A DNA stretch of 64,000 nucleotides, taken from assembly GCA_965202955.1 (NCBI GenBank), contig OZ241871.1, positions 2,666,001 through 2,730,000 on the forward strand, written 5' to 3'. The notes beneath the pieces were generated by a model. The model did no database searches and was not told the origin of the DNA. It saw only the letters and a list, made by a program, of their open reading frames with translations. Every line of letters starts with the position of its first letter. The first letter of the stretch is position 1. Source of the DNA: Bin5 sp034422415 (GTDB taxonomy: Bacteria > Chloroflexota > Anaerolineae > Caldilineales > Caldilineaceae). Positions 26,531 through 34,722 of this stretch are shown piece after piece. A program made the position numbers and the translations under genes.

Positions 26531-26593
26531 GGAGGTTTTCCATAATATGCCTGATATTCATCCATGCCAAACGCCGTGCATGGGTGTGGAACT

Positions 26594-26821
26594 TCATTGT
26601 CCTATTGTTTCATACAGGCTCTGCTCGAATGCGTTCTCATCTTCATTGTTATAGAATGGCACGCCTATCAATCTGTATGTCTGCTTTCCGCTCCGAGTCT
26701 TGAATTCCAGCGTTTTGTCTTCGAACTTCTCCGTCAACTTGAGCAAGAATTTTCCCTTCCAACTGTCGTGCTCTTTCAGATGCCTGCCCTTCGGTTCAAC
26801 ATACATCTGGTAGGTAAGCAT
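26594..26821 (-). CDS. Small protein of unknown function, possibly 5'-truncated
   Basis: 75 residues from the ATG at 26821 (MLTYQMYVEPKGRHLKEHD), Lys- and Glu-rich, ending FYNNEDENAFEQSLYETIGQ. I do not recognise a family. Its codon use and AT content differ from the surrounding high-GC genes. The presumed start sits 3 bases from the end of the IS remnant at 26824, so the original N-terminus may have been replaced by the element. It lies between the broken HEPN gene and the IS fragment. Confidence 0.4.
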   Translation of the reverse strand: MLTYQMYVEPKGRHLKEHDSWKGKFLLKLTEKFEDKTLEFKTRSGKQTYRLIGVPFYNNEDENAFEQSLYETIGQ

Positions 26822-26823
26822 GT

Positions 26824-27070
26824 TGACCTGCCCCCGATGTTTGTACCACCCGTTATGTTCGTCCGACAAGCACGGGGACAGGGTCGGCAGGCAAGAGGGC
26901 CCCGGGCGCCGGCGGCCGGTAGCCCAGAGAGCTGTGCGGTCTGGCCGGGTTGCAGGTCCGTCTGTACCGCTCCGTCAGCACACGCACCTCCAGCAACGTA
27001 TAGAAGAGCTCCCTGTCCAGCAGTTCGTCCCCCGACTTCCCGTTGAAACTCTCGATGTAGCCGTTCTGTT
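26824..27070 (-). mobile_element. Remnant of an IS3-family insertion sequence (transposase C-terminus)
   Basis: The minus-strand frame ending at the TAA at 26853 encodes NGYIESFNGKSGDELLDREL followed by FYTLLEVRVLTERYRR and RPHSSLGYRPPAP, the C-terminal end of the integrase-type transposase OrfB of IS3 elements. The catalytic DDE part before ENGY is missing. TGACCTGCCCCC at 26824 looks like the terminal inverted repeat at one end. At about 27070 the transposase similarity stops abruptly inside another gene's frame, so the element is truncated there. Confidence 0.75.
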
Positions 27071-27314
27071 CGCTCGTCGGCTGTCTGTTCGTAGTGGCCC
27101 TCAATCCGTTCGGCCTGTTTGGATAGAATCCGGCGGCGCTCATCCAGCGATCCGTCCCCAAGCTCCATCGGGGACAGGGACGTAGAATCCGCTTGATAGG
27201 GCGTTTCTACGTCTTTGACAGCGAGGTCCTGCAAAAGTGAAAGACAAGTGGCAGTCTTATTTTGGCGAGGCTCCTGACCAGCTCCTGAACTTGCGCGAGG
27301 GTAATCGTCTCCAG
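27070..27314 (-). pseudogene. Antitoxin-like small gene, frameshifted and cut by the IS remnant
   Basis: A degenerate start (CTG at 27314) leads into LETITLAQVQELVRSLAK and RLPLVFHF. One base missing from a T-run near 27245 shifts the frame to LQDLAVKDVETPYQ, then LDERRRILSKQAERIEGHYE and QTADERTE, where the IS sequence takes over. The pattern ERRRIL...HYEQTADERTE is what I associate with small antitoxin-type proteins that precede PIN or similar toxins. An extra stretch (SPMELGDGS) also looks inserted. Identification is by recollection of family pattern only. Confidence 0.45.
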
Positions 27315-27317
27315 GTC

Positions 27318-27467
27318 TTATCCCCTACGTACCGCCTCATCCAGTTCTAATGGGTCTTTCAGGTGCGCAAGCCGTTGCAACAGAGCGCGATATTCTTTCA
27401 TAGACAGAACGGCTGCCGTTTTTCGCCCCTTTTCATTGACAAGATATTTCGGTCTAATCGTGAGCAT
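27318..27467 (-). CDS. Phd/YefM-like small antitoxin
   Basis: 49 residues from the ATG at 27467, preceded by GAGGAG. The sequence LTIRPKYLVNEKGRKTAAVLS then MKEYRALLQRL resembles the N-terminal DNA-binding part of Phd/YefM/RelB-type antitoxins, with a short charged C-terminal tail. No intact toxin gene follows: downstream is the frameshifted antitoxin-like gene. It may be an orphan or a remnant of a toxin-antitoxin pair. Three 11-base repeats at 27544 lie upstream and could be its operator. Confidence 0.55.
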   Translation of the reverse strand: MLTIRPKYLVNEKGRKTAAVLSMKEYRALLQRLAHLKDPLELDEAVRRG

Positions 27468-27543
27468 TATGGCTCTCCTCTTGGAAATGACAAGGTTCCG
27501 TTGACATTTGCAAGGTGTGTTGCGACGTGCGCACGACGAGCGC

Positions 27544-27576
27544 TCGTACGAGAGTTGTACGAGAGATCTACGAGCG
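27544..27576. repeat. Three 11-base direct repeats, next to a 12-base palindrome
   Basis: TCGTACGAGAG, TTGTACGAGAG and ATCTACGAGCG follow at period 11, one DNA helical turn. They overlap the end of the perfect palindrome ACGAGCGCTCGT (27536-27547). They lie about 75-110 bases upstream of the Phd-like start, where autoregulation sites of antitoxins are often found. The remaining gap to 27867 is AT-rich DNA in which I see no gene. Confidence 0.5.
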
Positions 27577-27867
27577 TTCACGTGAAAAAATTTTTGCAAT
27601 CACAGCACTAATTATTAGAAATAATATAAATATTAGTTGAAAGAGGAAATCAAGGTTCAAACAGGAGACGGCAGGGACAAACTGCCATGCGTACCTTACG
27701 CGCACCGCATAGTATACCGCACATCCATTCGGTTGCAGCATCCGTACTGCACCACCCGGAGATTGTTCCGGCGAACCTGTCGCGCGCCCATAACGTTTCT
27801 GCCTACAAAATATATACGCAACACGGATGAAACCATCGAATCGCTCTGAAAAATAAAGACAAATGGG

Positions 27868-27896
27868 TTTACAAAGACGCTCTGATCTGCTATAAT
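27868..27896 (+). promoter_or_regulatory. Sigma-70-type promoter of the first ABC exporter pair
   Basis: TTTACA (27868-27873), a 17-base spacer and TATAAT (27891-27896) form a strong promoter about 100 bases before the exporter start at 27999. Confidence 0.8.
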
Positions 27897-27998
27897 ATAT
27901 AGGTTTCGCTGTAGCGGTTTAGACGTTGCATGCCTCTCTGTTCGAAAGAGGCGCGAGGCTGCCGGCACGGTAGCGATCAAACAAGTAGAGTAACCGAT

Positions 27999-29873
27999 AT
28001 GGAACCTCCTCAACAAACGAAAATCAGCAGCGATGTTTTCCGGCGGCTTATTGGCTTTCTGCGCCCCTATTGGAGGCAGGCGATCCTTGCCTATGTCTCC
28101 GTCCTCTTTGCCTCGCTGCTCATGCTCTATATCCCGCAAGTCCTGAAGGACGCCATCGACCTAGGCGTAGAGGGACAGCGCGCCGGCGCGCTCTTCTCCG
28201 CGGCCGGCTGGATCCTGGGCATCGCGCTCGTGCGCGGCGCGGCGACGTTCGGTCAGCGTTATTACGGGGAATGGTTGACCCATCGCGTCGCCTACGACCT
28301 GCGCAACCGCTTCTACAACGCGGCACAGCGCCTGCCCTTCGCCTTCCATGACCACGCTCAGACCGGTGACCTGATGAGCCGCGCCACGAGCGACATCACT
28401 GAGACCGAGCGTTTTGTGGGCCAGGGGCTGATGGACCTGATCGCGACGCTCCTGCTGCTGGGCGGCGTCATCGTGGCGATGGTCCTGGAGAGCTTCAGTC
28501 TCGCTCTCTTCGCCCTCGTTCCGCTGCTGTTGCTGCTCGTTCTCACTTTGCGCTTCGGTATGGTGATCCGGCCGCGATTCAAGCGGGTGCAGGAGCAGAT
28601 GGGCCAGCTCTCCGCGACGATGCAGGAGAGCGTAACCGGCATCCAGGTTGTGAAAGCCTTTGCGCGCGAAGGGGACGAGCTGCGCAAGTTCGACGCGGCC
28701 AACGAGGACTGGTTCGCCAAACGCTTCGGCATCATCAAGATCTGGGCCAACAATTGGCCAACTTTCACCTTCATTCTTATGAGCAGCATCTTCCTGCTTC
28801 TGCTCATCGGCGGCCCGCGCGCTATCGAGGGCACCGTTACGATCGGGTCGCTCTTCGCGCTGCTGGCCTATGTCATGATGCTCAACGGCCCGGTGCAACG
28901 GCTCGGATTCCTCGTCAATATGGCCGCCACATCCAGCGCCAGCGCGGCGCGGGTATTCGAGATAATCGATACGCCGCACGAAGTAGAGGAGAGCGGGAAC
29001 GCGGTTGAGCTGGCCGATGCCAGGGGCGCGGTTTCCTTTTCCGATGTCAGTTTCGGCTACGAGGGCGGCCCGCGCGCGCTTGACGACATAAGCTTCGAGG
29101 TTGAAGCGGGCCAGACCGTCGCCCTAATCGGCCCCACGGGCAGCGGCAAGTCGACCATCACCAACCTCATCCCGCGCTTCTACGACCCGGCCGGCGGCGT
29201 TGTCCGCATTGACGGTCACGACGTGCGCAGCGTCACCCTCAAAAGCCTGCGGCGGCATATCGGTATTGTCCTGCAGGACCCGTTCCTTTTCGGGATGACA
29301 ATCGCCGAAAATATCGCCTACGGCCGCCCAGAGGCCACCCCGGACGATGTCGTCGCCGCGGCCAAAGCCGCGCGCGCACACGATTTCATCATGGAGTTCC
29401 CCGCCGGGTACGAAACCGTTGTCGGCGAGAGGGGCGTCACCCTGAGCGGCGGGCAGAAACAGCGGGTTGCCATCGCGCGCGCGCTCCTCTACGCGCCGCG
29501 CATATTGATCTTGGACGACTCTACCAGCAGCGTTGACACCGAAACCGAGCACCTGATCCAGGAGGCGCTCGAACTGCTCATGAAAGGGCGCACTACTTTT
29601 GTCATCGCCCAGCGCCTGCTCACGCTCAAGAACGCCGACCAGATCCTTGTGCTCGACGGCGGCCGCATCATCGAACGCGGCCGGCACGACGAACTGCTTG
29701 CCCATGGCGGCCTGTACCGCCAGATTTATGATTTGCAGCTGCGCGATCAGGAGGAGTTCGCGGCGCTCGACGCGCGGCTGCTCAACCAGGCTGAACCAGT
29801 GGTGGCGGGCGCGAGCGGGCATTCGGTTTCCGCGATGTCGCTTGCCGGCGCCGGAGAGAACGGGAGAAACTGA
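27999..29873 (+). CDS. ABC exporter half-transporter, degenerate-site subunit
   Basis: 624 residues from the ATG at 27999; a longer upstream frame has no ribosome site. The N-terminal ABC-exporter membrane domain has six helices (about 20-310), followed by the ATPase domain. Walker A is GPTGSGKST near 378, the signature LSGGQ is near 482 and Walker B is ILILDD near 502, with Asp507 where the catalytic Glu should be. The next gene has a normal Glu but an altered signature LSVGQ, so the two very probably form a heterodimer like TM287/288 or BmrCD with one weak and one active ATP site. Substrate unknown (drug or lipid type). Confidence 0.93.
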   Translation: MEPPQQTKISSDVFRRLIGFLRPYWRQAILAYVSVLFASLLMLYIPQVLKDAIDLGVEGQRAGALFSAAGWILGIALVRGAATFGQRYYGEWLTHRVAYDLRNRFYNAAQRLPFAFHDHAQTGDLMSRATSDITETERFVGQGLMDLIATLLLLGGVIVAMVLESFSLALFALVPLLLLLVLTLRFGMVIRPRFKRVQEQMGQLSATMQESVTGIQVVKAFAREGDELRKFDAANEDWFAKRFGIIKIWANNWPTFTFILMSSIFLLLLIGGPRAIEGTVTIGSLFALLAYVMMLNGPVQRLGFLVNMAATSSASAARVFEIIDTPHEVEESGNAVELADARGAVSFSDVSFGYEGGPRALDDISFEVEAGQTVALIGPTGSGKSTITNLIPRFYDPAGGVVRIDGHDVRSVTLKSLRRHIGIVLQDPFLFGMTIAENIAYGRPEATPDDVVAAAKAARAHDFIMEFPAGYETVVGERGVTLSGGQKQRVAIARALLYAPRILILDDSTSSVDTETEHLIQEALELLMKGRTTFVIAQRLLTLKNADQILVLDGGRIIERGRHDELLAHGGLYRQIYDLQLRDQEEFAALDARLLNQAEPVVAGASGHSVSAMSLAGAGENGRN

Positions 29874-29874
29874 G

Positions 29875-31887
29875 GTGAGCAACGCCAACGGCAGCTACAC
29901 GACTGCCCAGACGCAAAATGGAAACGGTGACCTCTCTGCCCCGCCGGGCGCGGAGAATGAACTGATCGAAAAGCTGCCGCGCCAGCGCGACGCGTTCGGC
30001 CGTGAACAGGCAACACGGGCGGGCAGGGGAAACAGCCTTTCCGCAATGGAACAGGAAAGACTGCGCCGCGAACGCAGAATTCAGGACCTTCTGCCGGACG
30101 AAGAGGAGGCGCAGGAGAAGACCTACGATAGTCGCCTGGTCAAGCGCCTCATGGTCTATGTGGCCGTCTACAGGCGCGAGTTTATCGTTTCGGTAATCCT
30201 GATCGTCGTCAGTTCGCTGATGAGCGTGGGCACCCCATGGATGATACAGCGAGCGATTGACGAAGGCATCCGCGCCGGCAACGTGGGCACTCTGCGTTTC
30301 TGGACATTCCTCTTTCTGGCCGCGATCGCGCTCGAGTGGATAACAAGCCGCGCCCGCCTCACCGTCATGGCCTACGCCGGCACGCGCATCGTCACCGACC
30401 TCCGCAGCCAGCTCTTCCGCCACCTGCACACGCTCTCGCTCAGCTTTTTCAACGACTATAGCGTTGGCCGCCTGATGAGCCGTCTCATCAGCGATGTCAG
30501 CGTGTTGCAGGATTTCGTCACCTGGTCGATCACGGGACTGGCCCGCTCCGCCTTCATCCTGATCGGGATCGTAATCGCCATGCTGTTCCTGAACTGGCAG
30601 CTGGCGCTGGTGACTTTCGCAGTCCTGCCATTGATGATCGCGTTGACCAACTACTTCCGCCACTACGTGCGCCAAGCCTATCGCGCCGCCCGCCAGCGCC
30701 TGTCGTTGATCAACGGCTTTCTCAACGAGTCGATCACCGGCATTCGCGTGACCAAGAGTTTCGCCCGTGAAGGGGCCAATGCCCGACACTTCGACGATCT
30801 CAACCGCTCCTATTTCGATGCCAATGTGAGGACGACACAACTTGCCGCCTTCTTCTTCCCCGGTGTTGATTTCATCGGCTCGTTCGCTACCGCACTGGTC
30901 GTCGGCGTCGGTGGCTGGCTGATTCTCGGGGACCAGGTGACCGCCGGCGTGCTCGCCGCCTTCGTGATCTGGGTGGAGCGATTCTTTGACCCGATTCGCG
31001 AGCTCTCGCGGCGCTACTACACTTTCCAGGCCGCGATGGCGGCCAGTGAGCGCCTCTTCGCTCTGCTCGACACGGAGCCGGATCTTCAGGATGCGCACCA
31101 CGCCGAAGCCTTGCCGCCAATCGAAGGCCAGGTTGTACTGGAAGATGTGCAGTTCAATTACAAGGCAGACGAGCCGGTGCTGCAGGGCGTGACAATCAGC
31201 GCCGATCCGGGTGAGCGCATCGCCCTCGTCGGCGAGACCGGCGCCGGCAAGAGCACGGTCATTCGCCTCATCGCCCGCTTCTTTGACGTTACTGGCGGCG
31301 CCGTACGTATCGATGGTCGCGACGTGCGCGATGTTACCCAAGCCAGCCTGCGCGCCCAACTCGGCATCGTCCTGCAGGATACTTTCCTCTTCGACGGAAC
31401 CATCCGCGACAACATTCGTTACGGACGGCCTGGCGCAACCAATGCCGAGGTGGAAGCCGCGACCGTCGCCGTCGGCGCCGACGAGTTTATTCGCAAGTTA
31501 TCGAAGGGGTATGAAACCGAAGTGGGCGAAAACGGCGTGAATCTCAGCGTTGGTCAGCGCCAGATCGTCTCGTTCGCCCGCGCACTGCTGGCCGATCCCC
31601 GCATCCTCATTCTGGACGAGGCCACCAGCTCAATCGACACGACGACAGAGCGCCAGATTCAGGCCGGGTTGGAACGTCTGCTCAAAGGGCGAACCAGCTT
31701 TGTCATCGCCCATCGCCTCAATACAATTGTCAACTCGGACAAAATCGTTGTCCTGGACCAGGGGCGCGTGCTTGAGGAAGGTAGCCACGAAGATCTGCTG
31801 GCGCGCCGCGGCCGCTACCATCAGCTGTACACGATGCAGTGGGCAGTGGAGAGCGATCCGCGCGCCAGGAACTACGCTTTGAACTGA
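29875..31887 (+). CDS. ABC exporter half-transporter, catalytic subunit
   Basis: 670 residues from the GTG at 29875, one base after the previous stop and preceded by GGGAGAAA. A hydrophilic N-terminal extension of about 85 residues (Asn/Gly/Gln-rich, then RLRRERRIQDLLPDEEEAQE) precedes the six-helix membrane domain (RLVKRLMVYVAVYRREFIV). Walker A is GETGAGKST near 453, the signature is LSVGQ near 557 instead of LSGGQ, and Walker B is ILILDEATSS with the catalytic Glu582. It completes the heterodimer with the upstream subunit. A strong hairpin follows the stop. Confidence 0.93.
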   Translation: MSNANGSYTTAQTQNGNGDLSAPPGAENELIEKLPRQRDAFGREQATRAGRGNSLSAMEQERLRRERRIQDLLPDEEEAQEKTYDSRLVKRLMVYVAVYRREFIVSVILIVVSSLMSVGTPWMIQRAIDEGIRAGNVGTLRFWTFLFLAAIALEWITSRARLTVMAYAGTRIVTDLRSQLFRHLHTLSLSFFNDYSVGRLMSRLISDVSVLQDFVTWSITGLARSAFILIGIVIAMLFLNWQLALVTFAVLPLMIALTNYFRHYVRQAYRAARQRLSLINGFLNESITGIRVTKSFAREGANARHFDDLNRSYFDANVRTTQLAAFFFPGVDFIGSFATALVVGVGGWLILGDQVTAGVLAAFVIWVERFFDPIRELSRRYYTFQAAMAASERLFALLDTEPDLQDAHHAEALPPIEGQVVLEDVQFNYKADEPVLQGVTISADPGERIALVGETGAGKSTVIRLIARFFDVTGGAVRIDGRDVRDVTQASLRAQLGIVLQDTFLFDGTIRDNIRYGRPGATNAEVEAATVAVGADEFIRKLSKGYETEVGENGVNLSVGQRQIVSFARALLADPRILILDEATSSIDTTTERQIQAGLERLLKGRTSFVIAHRLNTIVNSDKIVVLDQGRVLEEGSHEDLLARRGRYHQLYTMQWAVESDPRARNYALN

Positions 31888-31940
31888 GAAGATGGTGGAC
31901 CGCGGCGCGTGGTCGGCCCGCACCGCGATCTACCGTCTTC
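31888..31940. terminator. Hairpin terminator between convergent genes
   Basis: An outer stem GAAGATGGT/ACCGTCTTC (31888-31896 with 31932-31940) encloses an inner stem CGCGGCGCG/CGCACCGCG (31901-31909 with 31919-31927). It begins at the stop of the exporter gene and lies 10 bases before the end of the convergent cyclophilin gene, so it can serve both. Confidence 0.7.
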
Positions 31941-31950
31941 TCTTCCGGCC

Positions 31951-32430
31951 TCAACTCTCCTCGATACTGACACTCTCCATCACGTCCCCTTGCTGGATTG
32001 CATCAACCACATCCTGTCCGCTCCGCACCCTGCCGAAGACGGAGTGCTTGTTGTCCAGCCAATTGGTCGCGCCATGCGTGATGAAGAACTGGCTGCCGTT
32101 GGTATTGGGACCCGCATTGGCCATGCTCAGAACGCCGGGACCGTCATGCAGGAGCTCCGGGTGGAACTCGTCGCCGAATCGGTAGCCGGGGCCGCCGCTT
32201 CCACTGCCGGTGGGGTCGCCTCCCTGGATCATGAAGTCTGCAATCACGCGGTGAAATTTGACGCCGTCGTAGAAACCATCTCGCGCCAGCGCCACAAAGT
32301 TGTTGACCGTCCGCGGCGCTTTGTCCGCGTGCAGGTCGATCTCGATATCGCCCCGGTTTGTCTGGATCGTCGCCGTATAACTTTTTGACTCGTCGATCTG
32401 CATCGCCGGCGGAGATGAATACTGCTTCAC
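31951..32430 (-). CDS. Cyclophilin-type peptidyl-prolyl cis-trans isomerase
   Basis: 159 residues from the GTG at 32430, with AAAGGA upstream; an ATG at 32403 is the alternative. Cyclophilin hallmarks are VNNFVALARDGFYDGVKFHR (with the catalytic Arg of FHR), FMIQGGDPTGSGSGGPGYRF, LSMANAGPNTNGSQFFI and LDNKHSVFGRV. It speeds proline isomerisation during protein folding. There is no signal peptide, so it is cytoplasmic. It stands alone, convergent with the ABC exporter genes. Confidence 0.93.
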   Translation of the reverse strand: MKQYSSPPAMQIDESKSYTATIQTNRGDIEIDLHADKAPRTVNNFVALARDGFYDGVKFHRVIADFMIQGGDPTGSGSGGPGYRFGDEFHPELLHDGPGVLSMANAGPNTNGSQFFITHGATNWLDNKHSVFGRVRSGQDVVDAIQQGDVMESVSIEES

Positions 32431-32495
32431 TGGAGATTCCTTTCGCTGATGAACTCGGGTTGTTTGTCTGACGACCTGGCACGGTTGCCATATCC

Positions 32496-32525
32496 GGCGG
32501 AGGCGAGTTGGACTATGCCTCCGCC
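32496..32525. repeat. Inverted repeat in the divergent gap ppi-uma2
   Basis: GGCGGAGGC (32496-32504) and GCCTCCGCC (32517-32525) form a perfect 9-base stem with a 12-base loop, about 70 bases upstream of the cyclophilin start. There is no T-run, so it is not an ordinary terminator; it may be an operator or leader structure. I see nothing else in the 326-base gap 32431-32756. Confidence 0.4.
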
Positions 32526-32756
32526 GCTTGTGCCGGCAGGCGGCGCCGCTGCGTCGAGACACGTTCAGGTTAAAGTGGATGGCGCGCGATTGCCAAATTA
32601 TGTGATGCATTCTTTTCGTGTTGAATCCGTCCGACCACAGGCGCTTCCGCCGATCCCGAGTACCTATGCTATACTGCCTGTCGAAGCCGAAAGAGCGCCG
32701 CGCTCTCTGTGCAAACATCTGATGCACGCGCCGCGAGGAATCGGCGGACCGAACGA

Positions 32757-33320
32757 ATGACAGCCCAGCCCGTCCAAGCAACAACCAGAATCATCACCGG
32801 CGATCAGCTCCTGGCAATGGGTGATATCGGCCCCTGCGAACTCATCGATGGAGTTATTGTAGGTATGAGCCCAACCGGTGGGAAACATGGATACCTTGAA
32901 TCCAGGCTCGCCATCCGACTTGGCGGATTCGTCGAAAATGCGGGAATCGGTCTGTGCTTGATGGGGGAGATCGGGATCTATATCCGGCACGATCCGGATC
33001 GGATCCGCGCCGCAGACATTGCCTTCTTTTCGAGTGCGAAACTTCCCGATGGTCCTCCGCTTGGCTTCATTGAAGTAGCGCCCGACCTGGTCGTGGAAAT
33101 CCTCTCGCCGACCGACCGCTGGCCGGAGATGAACGAGAAGATCGCTGATTACTTTTCGGTCGGCGTCGGCGAACTCTGGATTGTAGAGCCATCGGAAGAG
33201 ACCGTCTTCGTCTACCGTTCGCCCGCGCAGCGCACCGCCCTGCGCCGCGGGGATACGCTCAGCGGCTCCGGCCCCCTGAACGGTTTCACGCTCCCCATCG
33301 ACGAGCTGTTCACATTCTGA
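32757..33320 (+). CDS. Uma2 family protein (DUF820, PD-(D/E)XK nuclease fold)
   Basis: 187 residues from the ATG at 32757 (a GTG at 32709 gives 203). The family pattern is clear: TGDQLLAMGDIGPCELIDG at the start, RAADIAFFS, then APDLVVEILSPTDRWPEMNE and KIADYFSVGVGELWIVEP. The acidic residues of PDLVVEILSP and the Lys of EKIADY form the PD-(D/E)XK-like site. Uma2 proteins are abundant in Chloroflexota and cyanobacteria, but their role is not established. It stands 51 bases before the CoA-transferase gene on the same strand. Confidence 0.9.
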   Translation: MTAQPVQATTRIITGDQLLAMGDIGPCELIDGVIVGMSPTGGKHGYLESRLAIRLGGFVENAGIGLCLMGEIGIYIRHDPDRIRAADIAFFSSAKLPDGPPLGFIEVAPDLVVEILSPTDRWPEMNEKIADYFSVGVGELWIVEPSEETVFVYRSPAQRTALRRGDTLSGSGPLNGFTLPIDELFTF

Positions 33321-33371
33321 GCGCCCGCTCAATCGCCTCACCCTTAGACCCGGCCGCGTATCGCTTGTCCC

Positions 33372-34577
33372 ATGCCCCAAGCTCTCACACACATCACAGT
33401 CCTCGACCTTTCGCGCGTCCTCGCTGGCCCGTACGCCACGATGACACTCGGCGATTTCGGCGCAGAGGTCATCAAGGTCGAGCAACCCGGCCGCGGCGAC
33501 GAATCCCGTCATTGGGGTCCACCCTTCACCGCCGGTGGCCAGAGCGCATACTTTCTTTGCGCCAACCGCAACAAGCGCAGCCTCACCCTTAACCTGAAGA
33601 CACAGGCCGGCCGGACGATCTTCCGACAACTGGCCGCGCAGGCCGACGTGGTGGTGGAAAACTTCAAGGCCGGGGGCATGGAGCGGCTCGGTTTGGGCTG
33701 CGAAAGCCTGCGGGCCGACAACCCCGGTCTCATCTACTGCGCCATTACCGGTTACGGGCAGAGCGGCCCCGACCACGCCCTCCCCGGCTACGATACCGTG
33801 ATCCAGGCGCAGGGCGGGATCATGAGCATCACGGGCCCCACGACGGCGGGCACCGACGGCGAACCGTACAAAGTGGGCGTCGCCATCGCCGACATCACCG
33901 CCGGCTTGCACGCGGCCGTGGCCATTCTCAGCGCCCTCCAGCATCGCGCGCGCACCGGCGAGGGCCAGCAAATCGACATTGCACTCTACGACACCCAGCT
34001 GAGCTGGCTTGCCAACGTCGCCAGCAGCTACCTGCTGTCCGGCGAACCGCCCCTTCGCTACGGCAACGCGCACGGAACGGTCGTGCCCTATCAGACATTT
34101 GCCACCGCCGACGGCCACCTGATGCTGGCCGTCGGCAACGACAACCAGTTTGCCGCCCTGGCTCAAGCGGTTGGCGAACCTTCCTGGTCCGACGACCCAC
34201 GATTCGCCACCAATCCTGCCCGCGTGCAGCATCGCGATGCGCTCATTCCCGCCCTGTCCTCCCACTTCTACACCCGGACCACGAGTGAATGGATCGGACG
34301 CCTGCGTGCGGCGGGCGTTCCCTGCGGCCCGGTCAACGACATTCCCACCGCGCTCGATTCGCCACAAGCCCAACACCGCCGGGTCGTGCAAACCGTCACA
34401 GACGGCAACGGGGACAAGATCCCCCTGATCGGGCCAGTGCCCAAGCTGGACAGGTCGCCACCCCAGATCTTGCGGCCGCCGCCCCTCCTGGGGGAACATA
34501 CCGATGAGGTGCTGCGGGGAAAGCTGGCGCTGACGCCGGAGAAGATCGATTCACTGCGTGAGAACGGCGTGATCTGA
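33372..34577 (+). CDS. CaiB/BaiF family class III CoA-transferase
   Basis: 401 residues. Family signatures are VLDLSRVLAGPYATMTLGDFG, GAEVIKVEQPGRGD, NRNKRSLTLNLK and the Asp of VAIADITAGLHA, which forms the acyl-anhydride with the substrate. The C-terminus carries VPCGPVNDI and HRRVVQTV. Class III enzymes move CoA between carboxylic acids such as formate/oxalate, carnitine or succinate/malate pairs. The partner enzyme is not next to it, so the acids cannot be named. Confidence 0.93.
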   Translation: MPQALTHITVLDLSRVLAGPYATMTLGDFGAEVIKVEQPGRGDESRHWGPPFTAGGQSAYFLCANRNKRSLTLNLKTQAGRTIFRQLAAQADVVVENFKAGGMERLGLGCESLRADNPGLIYCAITGYGQSGPDHALPGYDTVIQAQGGIMSITGPTTAGTDGEPYKVGVAIADITAGLHAAVAILSALQHRARTGEGQQIDIALYDTQLSWLANVASSYLLSGEPPLRYGNAHGTVVPYQTFATADGHLMLAVGNDNQFAALAQAVGEPSWSDDPRFATNPARVQHRDALIPALSSHFYTRTTSEWIGRLRAAGVPCGPVNDIPTALDSPQAQHRRVVQTVTDGNGDKIPLIGPVPKLDRSPPQILRPPPLLGEHTDEVLRGKLALTPEKIDSLRENGVI

Positions 34578-34627
34578 TGCCCTGTGCGCGACCTGCGCCG
34601 CGCATCAGCTGGAATTCCCAGGCCGCT

Positions 34628-34656
34628 TTGTCATGTGCGCGCGCCTGGGCTATACT
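34628..34656 (+). promoter_or_regulatory. Sigma-70-type promoter of the DUF898 gene
   Basis: TTGTCA (34628-34633), a 17-base spacer and TATACT (34651-34656) lie about 70 bases upstream of the start at 34723. Confidence 0.7.
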
Positions 34657-34722
34657 CAGATCATAGCCAGAACTGTTCCTTGGAAAGACGATAGCTGTTG
34701 CCCCAAACGGAAGGATTCCGCC

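Noticed and set aside
27544..27576. CRISPR-like array
   Set aside because: Units are 11 bases with no spacers and no cas genes are present.
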